A stretch of 64,000 nucleotides of DNA from Paenibacillus antri. Its GTDB lineage: Bacteria; Bacillota; Bacilli; Paenibacillales; YIM-B00363. Made by a program: the position numbers and the translations under genes. The notes beneath the pieces were generated by a model, which saw nothing but the letters and a program-made list of their open reading frames with translations, did not search any database and was not told where the DNA came from. This document shows, in pieces, positions 24,344 through 32,668 of the stretch (positions within the stretch are counted from its first letter, which is position 1; the number at the start of each line of letters is the position of its first letter). Location: positions 124,001 through 188,000 of the forward strand of contig NZ_VCIW01000008.1 of assembly GCF_005765165.1 (NCBI RefSeq), read 5' to 3'.

Positions 24344-25252
24344 TCATGCCTCCGGCAGCAGTCCCCACGTCCGCAGGATGCGGGACACCTCCCGCTTCTC
24401 CTCGGCGGCGAGCGGCGCGATCGGCGGCCGAACGACGCCGTTCCCGCGGCCCAGCTGCGCCATCGCCTCCTTGACGACGCTGACGTTGTCGCCGCTCAAG
24501 CGCCGCTCCCGAAGCCGTTCGAACGGCCGCGTCTCTTCCCATAGGCGCATCGCTTCCTCGAACCGCCCGAGCCGGAGCGCCTCCGCCATGGCGAGCGAGC
24601 GTCCCGGATCGACGTTGGCGAGACCCGATGTAAAGCCGACCGCCCCCGCGGCGTAAAAGAACGGCGCCCACGTCTCCGCCGTGCCGCAAATCCACTCCAG
24701 CGCGCTCCCGACTTCCCGCACCGCTTGCGCGAACGCGGGCAGATGGTTGACCGCGTATTTGACGCCGACGACGTTCGGAATGGCCGCCGCCTCCCGAAGC
24801 GTCGCCGCCGACATCCCTTCGCTGCGGACGTACAGCACGATCGGCAGCGACGTCGCGTCGGCGATCCGCCGGTAATAGTCGAGCACGCCGTCTTCGCGCT
24901 GGAACGGATGCGCGGGCTGATGAATCATCAGCCCGTCCGCCCCCGCCCGCTCCGCATGCGCAGCAAGGGCGGCGGCCGTCTTCGCGTCGTGACCGACGCC
25001 GACGACGATCAGCCCGCGGCCCGCCGCGGCTTCGACGGAAAGCGACGCGACGCGCTTCGCCTCCTCGACGTCGAGCGAATAAAACTCCCCCGTGTTCCCG
25101 CACGGATACAACGCGTCCAGCCCGCGGTCGATCAAGAAGCGGATGGCTTCGCCGAGCGCGGCTTCGTCGATCTCTCCGTCGAGCCGGAACGGCGTGACCG
25201 GGATCGCGTTCACCCCTCGAATGCGTTCTCTGAATCGTTCCCGTTCCTTCAT
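24344..25252 (-). CDS. Dihydrodipicolinate synthase-family lyase (keto-deoxy sugar-acid dehydratase/aldolase)
   Basis: A 302-residue class I lyase of the DapA/NanA superfamily: YPCGNTGEFYSL (substrate carboxylate loop), LYVRS (proton-relay Tyr) and GVKYA (Schiff-base Lys). It is unlikely to be the true DapA: the GNTGEFYSL variant and its position between a semialdehyde dehydrogenase and an SDR point to 2-keto-3-deoxy-sugar-acid metabolism. Two roles fit: dehydration to 2-oxoglutarate semialdehyde, or retro-aldol cleavage to pyruvate plus an aldehyde. Spacing to neighbours is 12 and 32 bases. Confidence 0.87.
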   Translation of the reverse strand: MKERERFRERIRGVNAIPVTPFRLDGEIDEAALGEAIRFLIDRGLDALYPCGNTGEFYSLDVEEAKRVASLSVEAAAGRGLIVVGVGHDAKTAAALAAHAERAGADGLMIHQPAHPFQREDGVLDYYRRIADATSLPIVLYVRSEGMSAATLREAAAIPNVVGVKYAVNHLPAFAQAVREVGSALEWICGTAETWAPFFYAAGAVGFTSGLANVDPGRSLAMAEALRLGRFEEAMRLWEETRPFERLRERRLSGDNVSVVKEAMAQLGRGNGVVRPPIAPLAAEEKREVSRILRTWGLLPEA

Positions 25253-25264
25253 GTTCTCCTCCTC

Positions 25265-26035
25265 TTACTCCGCCTTCTGGAACGCCATCCGCCCTCCGTC
25301 CACGACGAGGGACGCCCCCGAGACGAAGCGCGCCTCGTCGGAGGCGAGGAACAGCGCCGCGTTCGCGACGTCCTCCGGCGTGCCGAAGCGGCCGAGCGGA
25401 TGCGACGCCAGCATCGTCCGCTCCTTCGCTTCGCGGTTCTCGAACAGCTGCAGATGCGCTTCCGCGAGCGGCGTCAGGATGAAGCCCGGGCATACATTGT
25501 TCGCCCGGATGCCCTGCCCGCCGAACTCGACGCAGATGCCGAGCGTCATCGCCTGCAGCCCGCCCTTCGCCGCGTGATACGGAAAGTGGCGCTGCTGCGT
25601 GCGAAACACATGCGTGGAGGAGATGTTGACGATGCTCCCGCCGCCGGCGTTCGCCATATGCGGAATGGCATGCTTGCAGCAATGCCAAGCGCCCTTCAGG
25701 TTCGTATTCATCACGCGTTCCCAATCGTCCTCCGTCGCTGTCAAGACGTTCGTATTGCCCGTCACGCCCGCATTATTCACCAGGACATGCAGCGCCCCGT
25801 ACGCGCCGACCGCCTCCTCGACGACGGCGCGCGCCTCGGCTTCGCTTCGCAAATCCGCCCGGACGAAGCGGGCGTCCCCTCCCCGGGCGACGATCGCCGC
25901 GACGGTCTCCTCGCCCGTAGAAGCGACGTCGTTCACGACGACGCGGGCGCCCTCCTCCGCGAACCGAAGCGCGATGCCTCGGCCGATGCCGGAGCCCGCG
26001 CCGGTGACGACCGCCGTCTTGCCGCGCAATCTCAT
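25265..26035 (-). CDS. Short-chain dehydrogenase/reductase (SDR)
   Basis: A 256-residue classical SDR: TGAGSGIG (cofactor glycine motif, residues ~11-18), NNAG, the catalytic Ser of NISST and the YHAAK dyad, ending in VDGGRMAF. The residue after the second beta strand (NDVAST) is compatible with NAD. Its ATG at 26033-26035 overlaps the stop of the large glycosidase-like gene by four bases. In the operon it could oxidise the released sugar to its lactone, or a later deoxy intermediate. Substrate unknown. Confidence 0.9.
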   Translation of the reverse strand: MRLRGKTAVVTGAGSGIGRGIALRFAEEGARVVVNDVASTGEETVAAIVARGGDARFVRADLRSEAEARAVVEEAVGAYGALHVLVNNAGVTGNTNVLTATEDDWERVMNTNLKGAWHCCKHAIPHMANAGGGSIVNISSTHVFRTQQRHFPYHAAKGGLQAMTLGICVEFGGQGIRANNVCPGFILTPLAEAHLQLFENREAKERTMLASHPLGRFGTPEDVANAALFLASDEARFVSGASLVVDGGRMAFQKAE

Positions 26036-28809
26036 CGGACGGACGCCTCGGCTTCGTCCGCCGCTTCGAACAACCAATCCAAATCCTCCGCCTTGCCGGC
26101 TCCCGCGACGTCCCGCGCGCGCAGCGGCTGGTCCGCCTTCACGATGCCCGCGATCAAGTACGCCCCTTGCCCGAAGACGAGCCGATGCCGCCCCGCCTCG
26201 TACAGGAAAGCATGAATATTCACGCTCGGTTGGAAAAAGACGCTCACCCCGTTCTTCAACACCGGCGACAAGCCCCCGCGATCGTCCGCATGCGTGTTCT
26301 CCTCGAGATTCGGCACCTTCAGCCACTGCGGATCCGCGGAATTGAAATACCCGACAAGGATGCGGGCGGGCTCCTTCAATTCGATGTCGAGATGGACGCC
26401 GTCCCGAATCGCCGCGTCGCAGCTGAACCGGATCGCGATCGCGCCGTCCAGCTCCTCCGCCACGTTCGAAGCGAGCAGATCGGCGTCGGTAAACAGCTTG
26501 CTTTGCTTGCGCAGCGTGTACGTCTCCGCGTCCGGCGAATGAAGGACGAACGCCGCCGGCGCGTACCGTTCGATCGGCCGCCCGGATTCGATGACCGGCG
26601 TCGGCAGCCGACCGGCCCGGAGCGACTCCAGCCGCTGCAGGAAGACGTCGAACTCTGCCTCGTACAGCGGGAGGCAGTCCTTCCAGTGCCGATACGCTTC
26701 CCCATCGGGGAACGGCACCTTCCGCTGGGGCGTCTGCATGCTGTTGGCGTACAAGTACGTCCGCTCGGTCAGCTCCGTCAGCTTGCGGTACTGCGTAAGA
26801 CTCTCTCGAAAATGCGGCACGGCCGCCTCCAGTCGCTCCGCCTGCGACGCATAATCGCCGGCGGCGAGCGCCTTGTACGTCAATATGTCGATCGCCGCCC
26901 GGACCTTATGCGTGTAAGCGCGCGTCATCAAGCCGATCGCCTCGATATCGGCCGCGAGCCGCTCGAACTCGTCGCGACCGCTCGCTGCGGACGAGCGCGC
27001 CCGCTCGATCGCCCGCTCCGCCTTCGCGGCGTGCCGTTCGACCGCCTCGATCACGTCGAGCGGCGTCTCCCCGATATGCGGCTCTCCCGCCAGCTCGCGC
27101 CTCACGAACACATCCAGCCGTTCGCCCTCCGGCGCTTGGCATTCCCACAGCTCCGCCCAAGGACGGTAGCGCTCCGGATTCGTCAGCTGGCTCATCGTCA
27201 TGCCGAGGCTCATCGTCTGACGATTGCCCTCCGTGATGCCGAATCGCCGCAGCAGCCGCGGCGCGTTCTCCCCCGACGCCTCGTAGGCGTCCAAGACCGC
27301 CTCGCCCGCTTCGGCGGAGCCGTATCGTTCCGCGAGCTTCCCGATCCAATAGGCGCGCTCCGTCCGAGGATCCAGGTCCGGATTCCAGGCGTACCGGAAC
27401 CACGCGGCGAACCAGATCCAATCCCGCTCCAATTGCAGCAGACGGGGGCTCGCCTTGTCGGGCGCGTACGGCCAATCCCAATAGAACAGCGGATACAGAT
27501 GGATGCCGTTCGCCTCCAGACGGTACTTCGCCGCTTGCACGCATTTCTGTATGAAGCTCGGCGACCCGTACCGGAACGGCTCCAAATTCGCAAGGATATG
27601 CACATTGAAAAGGTGAACCGAATTCAGCGAGCTCAAATGCCGATGAATGTCCTGCCAACGGCCTCGCGGCGTATACGTCGTCAGCGACTCGCCGTTGTAC
27701 TTGGCTTCCGTGAACAAATTCGCGTATTTCGGGATCGCGGCTTCCATCACCTTTTCCGAAGGAATCGCATGCGCCCTTACGATAATCGGCGGCAGCTCCT
27801 TCCGATCGAGATCCTTCAGCCCTTCGTTCACGCCCGTCAGAATCGTCTCGTTGAACCACTCGACGCCGTACAAAGCGCCTTGCAGCGCTTCCCCGAGGCA
27901 GACCATCAAGCCGACGTTCGGGAACGAACGGATGAACGCGGCGATCGACCGAATGTAATAGTCGCTCGTCAGCGGAAGCGGCTTCGGCTGATGCAAATCC
28001 AGCCCGTGCTTCTCGGCGAACGGCAGCGGAATATGAATGTTGTAAAATTTCAACACGAGCCAGATGCCGCGGCGGTCGCACTCCTCCGCCAGCCATCGGA
28101 ACGTCTCCACGTTCAGTCGAAACTCGTCTTCGGTCACCTCGAGCGCTTCCGGATACTCCGGCAGTCGGACGAGCGAGGAGAACGGATGCCCGGACCACAC
28201 GTACACGACGTTGCAGCGGTACTCCAGCAGCCGATCCAGATGCTCGATCCAGAGCGCTTTGTCGTAAAACCACGGAAACCGACCCGGCGTAATCGGGTAT
28301 TCGTACGTGCGCCGCGGCGGCTCCACCTTCGTCAGCTGCAAGGGGACGACCGGTCCGCGCAGCTTCATGACGGGCGCGTCGCCGAAGGCGAGCTCGTCGG
28401 GCAGGGCACCGTGCGCCGCGACGACGGCAGCCAGCTCCTGGCAGCCGTATAAGGCGCCCGTGTCCCCGCCGCCGGCCACCACATACAGGTCGCCCGGCAG
28501 CCGCGCCAGATAGAACCCCTCGCCCTCCGGCGGCGCCGTATGGTACAGCAGCACCTCGCGTTGCTCCAGCTCGCGAATGAGCTCGTTCGTCCGGCGATCG
28601 CCGACGACGAGCTTCGGCCCTTCGACCCGCCGGTAGTCCGAGATCGACCACGTCTCCGCCGTCTCCTCGACGTCATATCCGGCCTCGCGCAGCGCCTTCC
28701 CGATCAAGGCGGCGCCGAACCGCAGCCGCGGCGCCGCGTCGGCGGATACCGATATCGTCGCTATCGTCGCTTTCGTCGCTTTCGTCGCTTCCGTCGTCGC
28801 ATTCCTCAT
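26032..28809 (-). CDS. Large glycosidase-like protein (GH67/GH115-like architecture), unclassified
   Basis: A 925-residue protein without a signal peptide. Residues ~20-115 resemble the alpha/beta domain preceding barrels in GH20/67/115-type enzymes (KLVVGDRRTNELI, DTGALYGCQELAAVV). A barrel-like region follows to ~residue 480, with LDRLLEYRCNVVYVW, GLMVCLGEALQG and FYWDWPYAPD. Helical and beta-rich C-terminal parts complete it. Glu in CLGEAL and the acidic EAKYNGE segment are candidate catalytic positions; the true pair cannot be fixed by eye. Alpha-glucuronidase-like activity is a hypothesis. It is cotranscribed with an importer (33-base gap) and catabolic enzymes. ATG 28807-28809 has a GGAGGGGG site upstream. 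The N terminus carries an Ala-Thr-rich tract from a 9-bp repeat. Confidence 0.6.
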   Translation of the reverse strand: MRNATTEATKATKATIATISVSADAAPRLRFGAALIGKALREAGYDVEETAETWSISDYRRVEGPKLVVGDRRTNELIRELEQREVLLYHTAPPEGEGFYLARLPGDLYVVAGGGDTGALYGCQELAAVVAAHGALPDELAFGDAPVMKLRGPVVPLQLTKVEPPRRTYEYPITPGRFPWFYDKALWIEHLDRLLEYRCNVVYVWSGHPFSSLVRLPEYPEALEVTEDEFRLNVETFRWLAEECDRRGIWLVLKFYNIHIPLPFAEKHGLDLHQPKPLPLTSDYYIRSIAAFIRSFPNVGLMVCLGEALQGALYGVEWFNETILTGVNEGLKDLDRKELPPIIVRAHAIPSEKVMEAAIPKYANLFTEAKYNGESLTTYTPRGRWQDIHRHLSSLNSVHLFNVHILANLEPFRYGSPSFIQKCVQAAKYRLEANGIHLYPLFYWDWPYAPDKASPRLLQLERDWIWFAAWFRYAWNPDLDPRTERAYWIGKLAERYGSAEAGEAVLDAYEASGENAPRLLRRFGITEGNRQTMSLGMTMSQLTNPERYRPWAELWECQAPEGERLDVFVRRELAGEPHIGETPLDVIEAVERHAAKAERAIERARSSAASGRDEFERLAADIEAIGLMTRAYTHKVRAAIDILTYKALAAGDYASQAERLEAAVPHFRESLTQYRKLTELTERTYLYANSMQTPQRKVPFPDGEAYRHWKDCLPLYEAEFDVFLQRLESLRAGRLPTPVIESGRPIERYAPAAFVLHSPDAETYTLRKQSKLFTDADLLASNVAEELDGAIAIRFSCDAAIRDGVHLDIELKEPARILVGYFNSADPQWLKVPNLEENTHADDRGGLSPVLKNGVSVFFQPSVNIHAFLYEAGRHRLVFGQGAYLIAGIVKADQPLRARDVAGAGKAEDLDWLFEAADEAEASVR

Positions 28810-28841
28810 CGATGCCTTGCCCCCTCCGCCGTTCCTTGTTC

Positions 28842-30428
28842 TTATTGCGCGGACTTCCGATGCAGCTCGAGCAATTGCGTCAGTCCGGCTTGATTCAGCT
28901 CTTGCACGTACTGATTCCATACCGCGTCGTCGTTCACGTCGACCTGCCCCATGATCGCCTTCACGTAAAATTGCTCCGCGATATCCGTCACGCCCGTGAT
29001 CAGGCTGTTCGCCGTCTCGCGATCCTCGGCGGACAAGTTGAACGCGGTGAACGGAACGAACGGCTTATCCTTGAACGCTTCCGATACCGCCAAGTCCGTC
29101 TGCCGATCTTCGTTCGACGCGACGTACTCCGGATCGGTGACGAGGAATTCGATGAATCCGGTCTTCTGGAACATCTCGTGTTTATCCGCCGCGCCGTTGC
29201 TGTACTGCGGCTTGCCGTCCACGACCTCGTACGTCTCGCCTTCCACGCCGAGCGTGTGGAACTTCACGCCTTCCGGCGACGCGGCCCAGTTGAAGTACTC
29301 GAGCAGTCGATCCAACCGCTCGCCCTCGACCTTGTTCGTCACGATCGGACCGTACGAGAAGAACGGCAGCTCGCGGTCCACGAAGCCCGGCTTGTCGCCC
29401 GTCGAGATGGTGACCGGCGCCCAATCCCACTGCGCCTCCGGCGTATCCTGCATCAGGTTTTGGAAATACGCCGCGCGCGTCGCGTAGTCGTACATAATGA
29501 AGGAGCGGCCGCTCACCCCGCGCTGCGTCCATTGTTCCGTCGTCATCGTCGGAAACTCTTTTTCGATCAAATCTTCCTTATACAACTTGTTGATGAACTT
29601 GAGCGACTCGCGGAATTTGTCCGTCGCCTGCGCGTACATCACTTCGTCGTTCGCGTCGGGATCGCGGTAGAAGCCTTCGAAGCCGTACCACATGTCGCCC
29701 GGCAGTCGGTAGGCGTTCACGGCGATGCCGATGACGCCGTCCTTGCCGCGGTTCGAGATCGGCACGGAATCCGGGTAGGCGGCCTTGATCGCCTTCAGCG
29801 CCGCGTACAGCTCGTCGAGCGTCTCCGGGAACTTCAGGCCGAGCGCGTCGAACACGTCTTTGCGGTAAATCCACGCCTTCGAATGGCTGCGGTAGTTTTT
29901 CGCCGGCAGGTAGTACAGCTTCCCGTCCGGATTTTGCGCGAATTGGGTGACGACGTTCCATTCCTCGTCGGTCCACCACTTCCGGTATTCCGACAGCGCG
30001 TCCATATGGTCGGAGAGCGGTACCAGGAAGCCCGCCTCGCCCCACCGCTTTACTTCCGCCTCGTGGTTCAAATTCGGGATATAGTCCGGATAATTGCCGC
30101 TGGCGAACAAGACGCTCAGCTTCTCCAAGCCTTCCGCCAGCGTAATGTAGTTCGTGTCGGTCTTGATGTTGAACTTCTCCATCACCAACTTGTCTTTCAT
30201 CGTCGGGTTTTCGTCCGGAAGATTCTGATATTCGGCCACAACGTCGTACTCCAGCAGCTTCGGCGCCGCGTCCGCGGGCGCCGGCGCCGGATCTCCGGAT
30301 GAAGCTTCGGCCGGGGTCTCCGAGGCTGCGCCGCCCGAACCGGAATCGCCGGAGCTGCAGGCCGATAAGACGAAAGACAGCGCGACGATCAAGCTGACCC
30401 ATGCGGCGAACGTTCTCTTTTTTGGCAT
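28842..30428 (-). CDS. Oligosaccharide-binding lipoprotein (LplA/LipO-like)
   Basis: A 528-residue lipoprotein with lipobox LSAC (Cys24), a Ser/Gly/Ala/Pro linker to ~residue 55, and a long solute-binding body (EKFNIKTDTNYI, YYLPAKNYRSHSKAWIYRKD, EYFNWAASPEGVKFHTLG). The size and these signatures mark the larger 500+-residue type that works with LplB/YtcP-like permeases, often for complex plant-derived oligosaccharides. The start MPKKRTFAAW at 30426-30428 has GGAGGTT upstream. It is third in the 8-gene operon, after the two permeases, an order opposite to the two importers nearer the left end. Confidence 0.92.
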   Translation of the reverse strand: MPKKRTFAAWVSLIVALSFVLSACSSGDSGSGGAASETPAEASSGDPAPAPADAAPKLLEYDVVAEYQNLPDENPTMKDKLVMEKFNIKTDTNYITLAEGLEKLSVLFASGNYPDYIPNLNHEAEVKRWGEAGFLVPLSDHMDALSEYRKWWTDEEWNVVTQFAQNPDGKLYYLPAKNYRSHSKAWIYRKDVFDALGLKFPETLDELYAALKAIKAAYPDSVPISNRGKDGVIGIAVNAYRLPGDMWYGFEGFYRDPDANDEVMYAQATDKFRESLKFINKLYKEDLIEKEFPTMTTEQWTQRGVSGRSFIMYDYATRAAYFQNLMQDTPEAQWDWAPVTISTGDKPGFVDRELPFFSYGPIVTNKVEGERLDRLLEYFNWAASPEGVKFHTLGVEGETYEVVDGKPQYSNGAADKHEMFQKTGFIEFLVTDPEYVASNEDRQTDLAVSEAFKDKPFVPFTAFNLSAEDRETANSLITGVTDIAEQFYVKAIMGQVDVNDDAVWNQYVQELNQAGLTQLLELHRKSAQ

Positions 30429-30568
30429 CACTACCAACCTCCTCATGATCTGAACCATCCCTTTCCCCTCCGCTATCGAGTTGCATCCTTGCGGGCTCCC
30501 TTCTCGGTGTCCGTCGGACCGTTGGCCGCAGGCGACCGGCGGCACCCCCTTTCCCTATTTTCAGCGCG

Positions 30569-31450
30569 TCAGCCCTTAAGCGAACCGATCATAACGCCCC
30601 GGACGAAGTATTTCTGGATGAACGGGTATAAAATGAGCATCGGCAGGATCGAAATGACGAGCGTGCCATACTTCAAGCTCTCCGAATTCGCCTGCGTTTG
30701 ATAGTCGATCGGGCTTCCCTGCATCAGGTTCTGAATTTGCGATTGGAGCACGATTTGCCGCAGGATGAGCTGAAGCGGGTACTTCTCGTTCGAGTTGATG
30801 TAGAGCAGCGCCTGGAAATAAGAGTTCCAATGCTGCACCGCGTAGAACAGTCCGATCGTCATGACCGAAGCCATCGACAGCGGCAGCACGATGCGGACGA
30901 GTACCTGCATGTCGTTGCACCCGTCGATCTTCGCCGACTCTTCGATTTCCTTCGGGAAATTTTTGAAGAACGACAGCATGATAATCATGAAGTACGTGTT
31001 GATCGCCAGCGGCACGGTCAACGCCCAGAACGAATCGTACATGCCCAGCGAGTTGACCAGAAGAAATTTCGGGACCAAACCGCCGCTGAAGAACATGGTG
31101 AGCAGGAACATTTTCAAGAAAAAGGAACGAAAAGGCAGCCGGCTCTTCGACAACGGATACGCCGTCAACACCGTCATCGCCATATTGATGGCGGTGCCGA
31201 GCGCCGTAATGATCACGGAGTTCAGGAACGACTTCGGAATGAGGAAATTGCTGAAGATCAGCTTATACGCCGTCAAGTCGAAGTTGACGGGCCACAGAAA
31301 CACGTTGCCGGCGACGATGTCCTTCGGTCCGCTGAACGAGATGGAGACGACATGGATGAAGGGCAGCAGCGTGACCAGCAGGACGACCGCCATCGTGACG
31401 TGCGTCGCGACATCGAGCAACCTGGACGATATGGATCGATCTCTTACCAT
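30569..31450 (-). CDS. Carbohydrate ABC transporter permease (YtcP type)
   Basis: A 293-residue permease with six helices, EAA loop EIEESAKIDGCNDMQVLVRI, the conserved VQHWNSYFQALLYINS segment and C terminus FVRGVMIGSLKG, all typical of YtcP-like partners of large binding lipoproteins. Ten bases separate it from the LplB-type gene upstream, and ~140 bases (no gene seen) from the lipoprotein gene downstream. Confidence 0.92.
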   Translation of the reverse strand: MVRDRSISSRLLDVATHVTMAVVLLVTLLPFIHVVSISFSGPKDIVAGNVFLWPVNFDLTAYKLIFSNFLIPKSFLNSVIITALGTAINMAMTVLTAYPLSKSRLPFRSFFLKMFLLTMFFSGGLVPKFLLVNSLGMYDSFWALTVPLAINTYFMIIMLSFFKNFPKEIEESAKIDGCNDMQVLVRIVLPLSMASVMTIGLFYAVQHWNSYFQALLYINSNEKYPLQLILRQIVLQSQIQNLMQGSPIDYQTQANSESLKYGTLVISILPMLILYPFIQKYFVRGVMIGSLKG

Positions 31451-31460
31451 CGCGTATCAC

Positions 31461-32441
31461 CTACCATAAGCTTTCGCTCGTCAATTTGCGGGATGCGTAG
31501 TTCGCGCCGACCAAGATCAGCAGGTTCACGACCCCGTTGAACAATTCGACCGCCGTGCCGAAGCTGTAGCTCATATCGACGAGGCCGCGCCGGTAAATAT
31601 AAGTCGACAGCACGTCCGCCGTCTCGTACGTCGCCGGGCTGTACATGAGAAGCACCTTTTCGACGCCGACGTCGAGCAGGCCGGACAAGCTCAGCAGCAG
31701 CATGACGACGATCGTCGTCTTCAGCGCCGGCAGCGTAATGTGCCAGATTTGCTGCGTGCGTCTCGCGCCGTCGATGACGGCGGATTCGTACATCTCCGGA
31801 TTGACCTTGGAGAGGGCGGCTAAGTAGATAATCGATCCCCAGCCGAGCTTCTGCCAGATGTCGGACGTGACGAACAGCGTTCGGAACCAGTCCGCGTCCC
31901 CGAAGTAATATTTCGGCTCGATGCCGAACAGCGCGCCGAGGATGTTGTTGATCGCGCCGGACTCGGGCGAGAGGAGCATCTTCAGCATCCCGATGACCGC
32001 AACGGTAGAGATGAAATACGGCAAGTAGCTGACGGTCTGGATGACCTTCTTGTACAGCAATTGCCGGACCTCGTTGAGCAGAATGGCGAATAGAATCGGC
32101 GCGGGAAACCCGAAAATCGTGTTGTATACGCTCAGCAAAATCGTGTTACGCAGCAGCTTCCAGAAGTTCGGGCTCTCCACGAACGTAATGAAGTGTTTGA
32201 GGCCCGCCCAGGAACTGGTGAAGACGTTTTCAATATAGCCGACATTCGCGTTCAGCCGGAAATCCTTGAAGGCGACCAGGATGCCGTACATCGGCAAGTA
32301 TTGGAACACTACGAAATAGACGAACCCCGGAACGAGCATCAACAATAGAAAACGATGCACCGCCACCTCTCTCCTCAACCGCCCCCACTTCCCGATCGAG
32401 GCCCGCTCGGGACGAATCGTAACCTGCTGCCGCAAATCCAT
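31461..32441 (-). CDS. Carbohydrate ABC transporter permease (LplB type)
   Basis: A 326-residue permease whose N-terminal helix region reads LVPGFVYFVVFQYLPMYGIL, as in LplB/UgpA-like proteins. The EAA loop is MYESAVIDGARRTQQIWHIT. First gene of the 8-gene operon. The ATG at 32439-32441 has GGGGAGAAAG upstream, and a promoter is recognisable at 32499-32528. Longer open frames to 32579 start upstream of that promoter's expected transcript and are rejected. Confidence 0.9.
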   Translation of the reverse strand: MDLRQQVTIRPERASIGKWGRLRREVAVHRFLLLMLVPGFVYFVVFQYLPMYGILVAFKDFRLNANVGYIENVFTSSWAGLKHFITFVESPNFWKLLRNTILLSVYNTIFGFPAPILFAILLNEVRQLLYKKVIQTVSYLPYFISTVAVIGMLKMLLSPESGAINNILGALFGIEPKYYFGDADWFRTLFVTSDIWQKLGWGSIIYLAALSKVNPEMYESAVIDGARRTQQIWHITLPALKTTIVVMLLLSLSGLLDVGVEKVLLMYSPATYETADVLSTYIYRRGLVDMSYSFGTAVELFNGVVNLLILVGANYASRKLTSESLW

Positions 32442-32498
32442 CGCTTTCTCCCCTTCGCCGATTTCGCGGCCGCCTCGACGGCGCCGCCGCTCGATGCA

Positions 32499-32537
32499 AA
32501 TGTAGCAGGGCATGGCGCGAAGCCGCAAGGTACATTC
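32499..32537 (-). promoter_or_regulatory. Promoter of the 8-gene operon with shared box
   Basis: Minus-strand -35 TTGCGG (32523-32528), an 18-base spacer and -10 TACATT (32499-32504). Overlapping and upstream of the -35 is AATGTACCTTGCG (32524-32536), identical over 13 bases to the sequence before the membrane-sensor AraC gene (44852-44864), where the -35/-10 spacing is also 18. Confidence 0.6.
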
Positions 32538-32668
32538 CCTTCGATCGGCACCCATCTCCTCGGAAAGAACGGCGAACACTCCATTCTTCCGGTCGGCACA
32601 CGAATCTTACGATGATGTCCTTCCGGTTCCGTCCATGCCCTGCGAAGGCTTTGCGGACTCGTTATGGC

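Noticed and set aside
24312-25724. N-terminal extension of the aldehyde dehydrogenase to 953 residues
   Set aside because: The extension is Arg/Ala/Gly-rich noise antisense-framed over the DHDPS and SDR genes; METRLNYIDGG at 24311 has the ribosome site.
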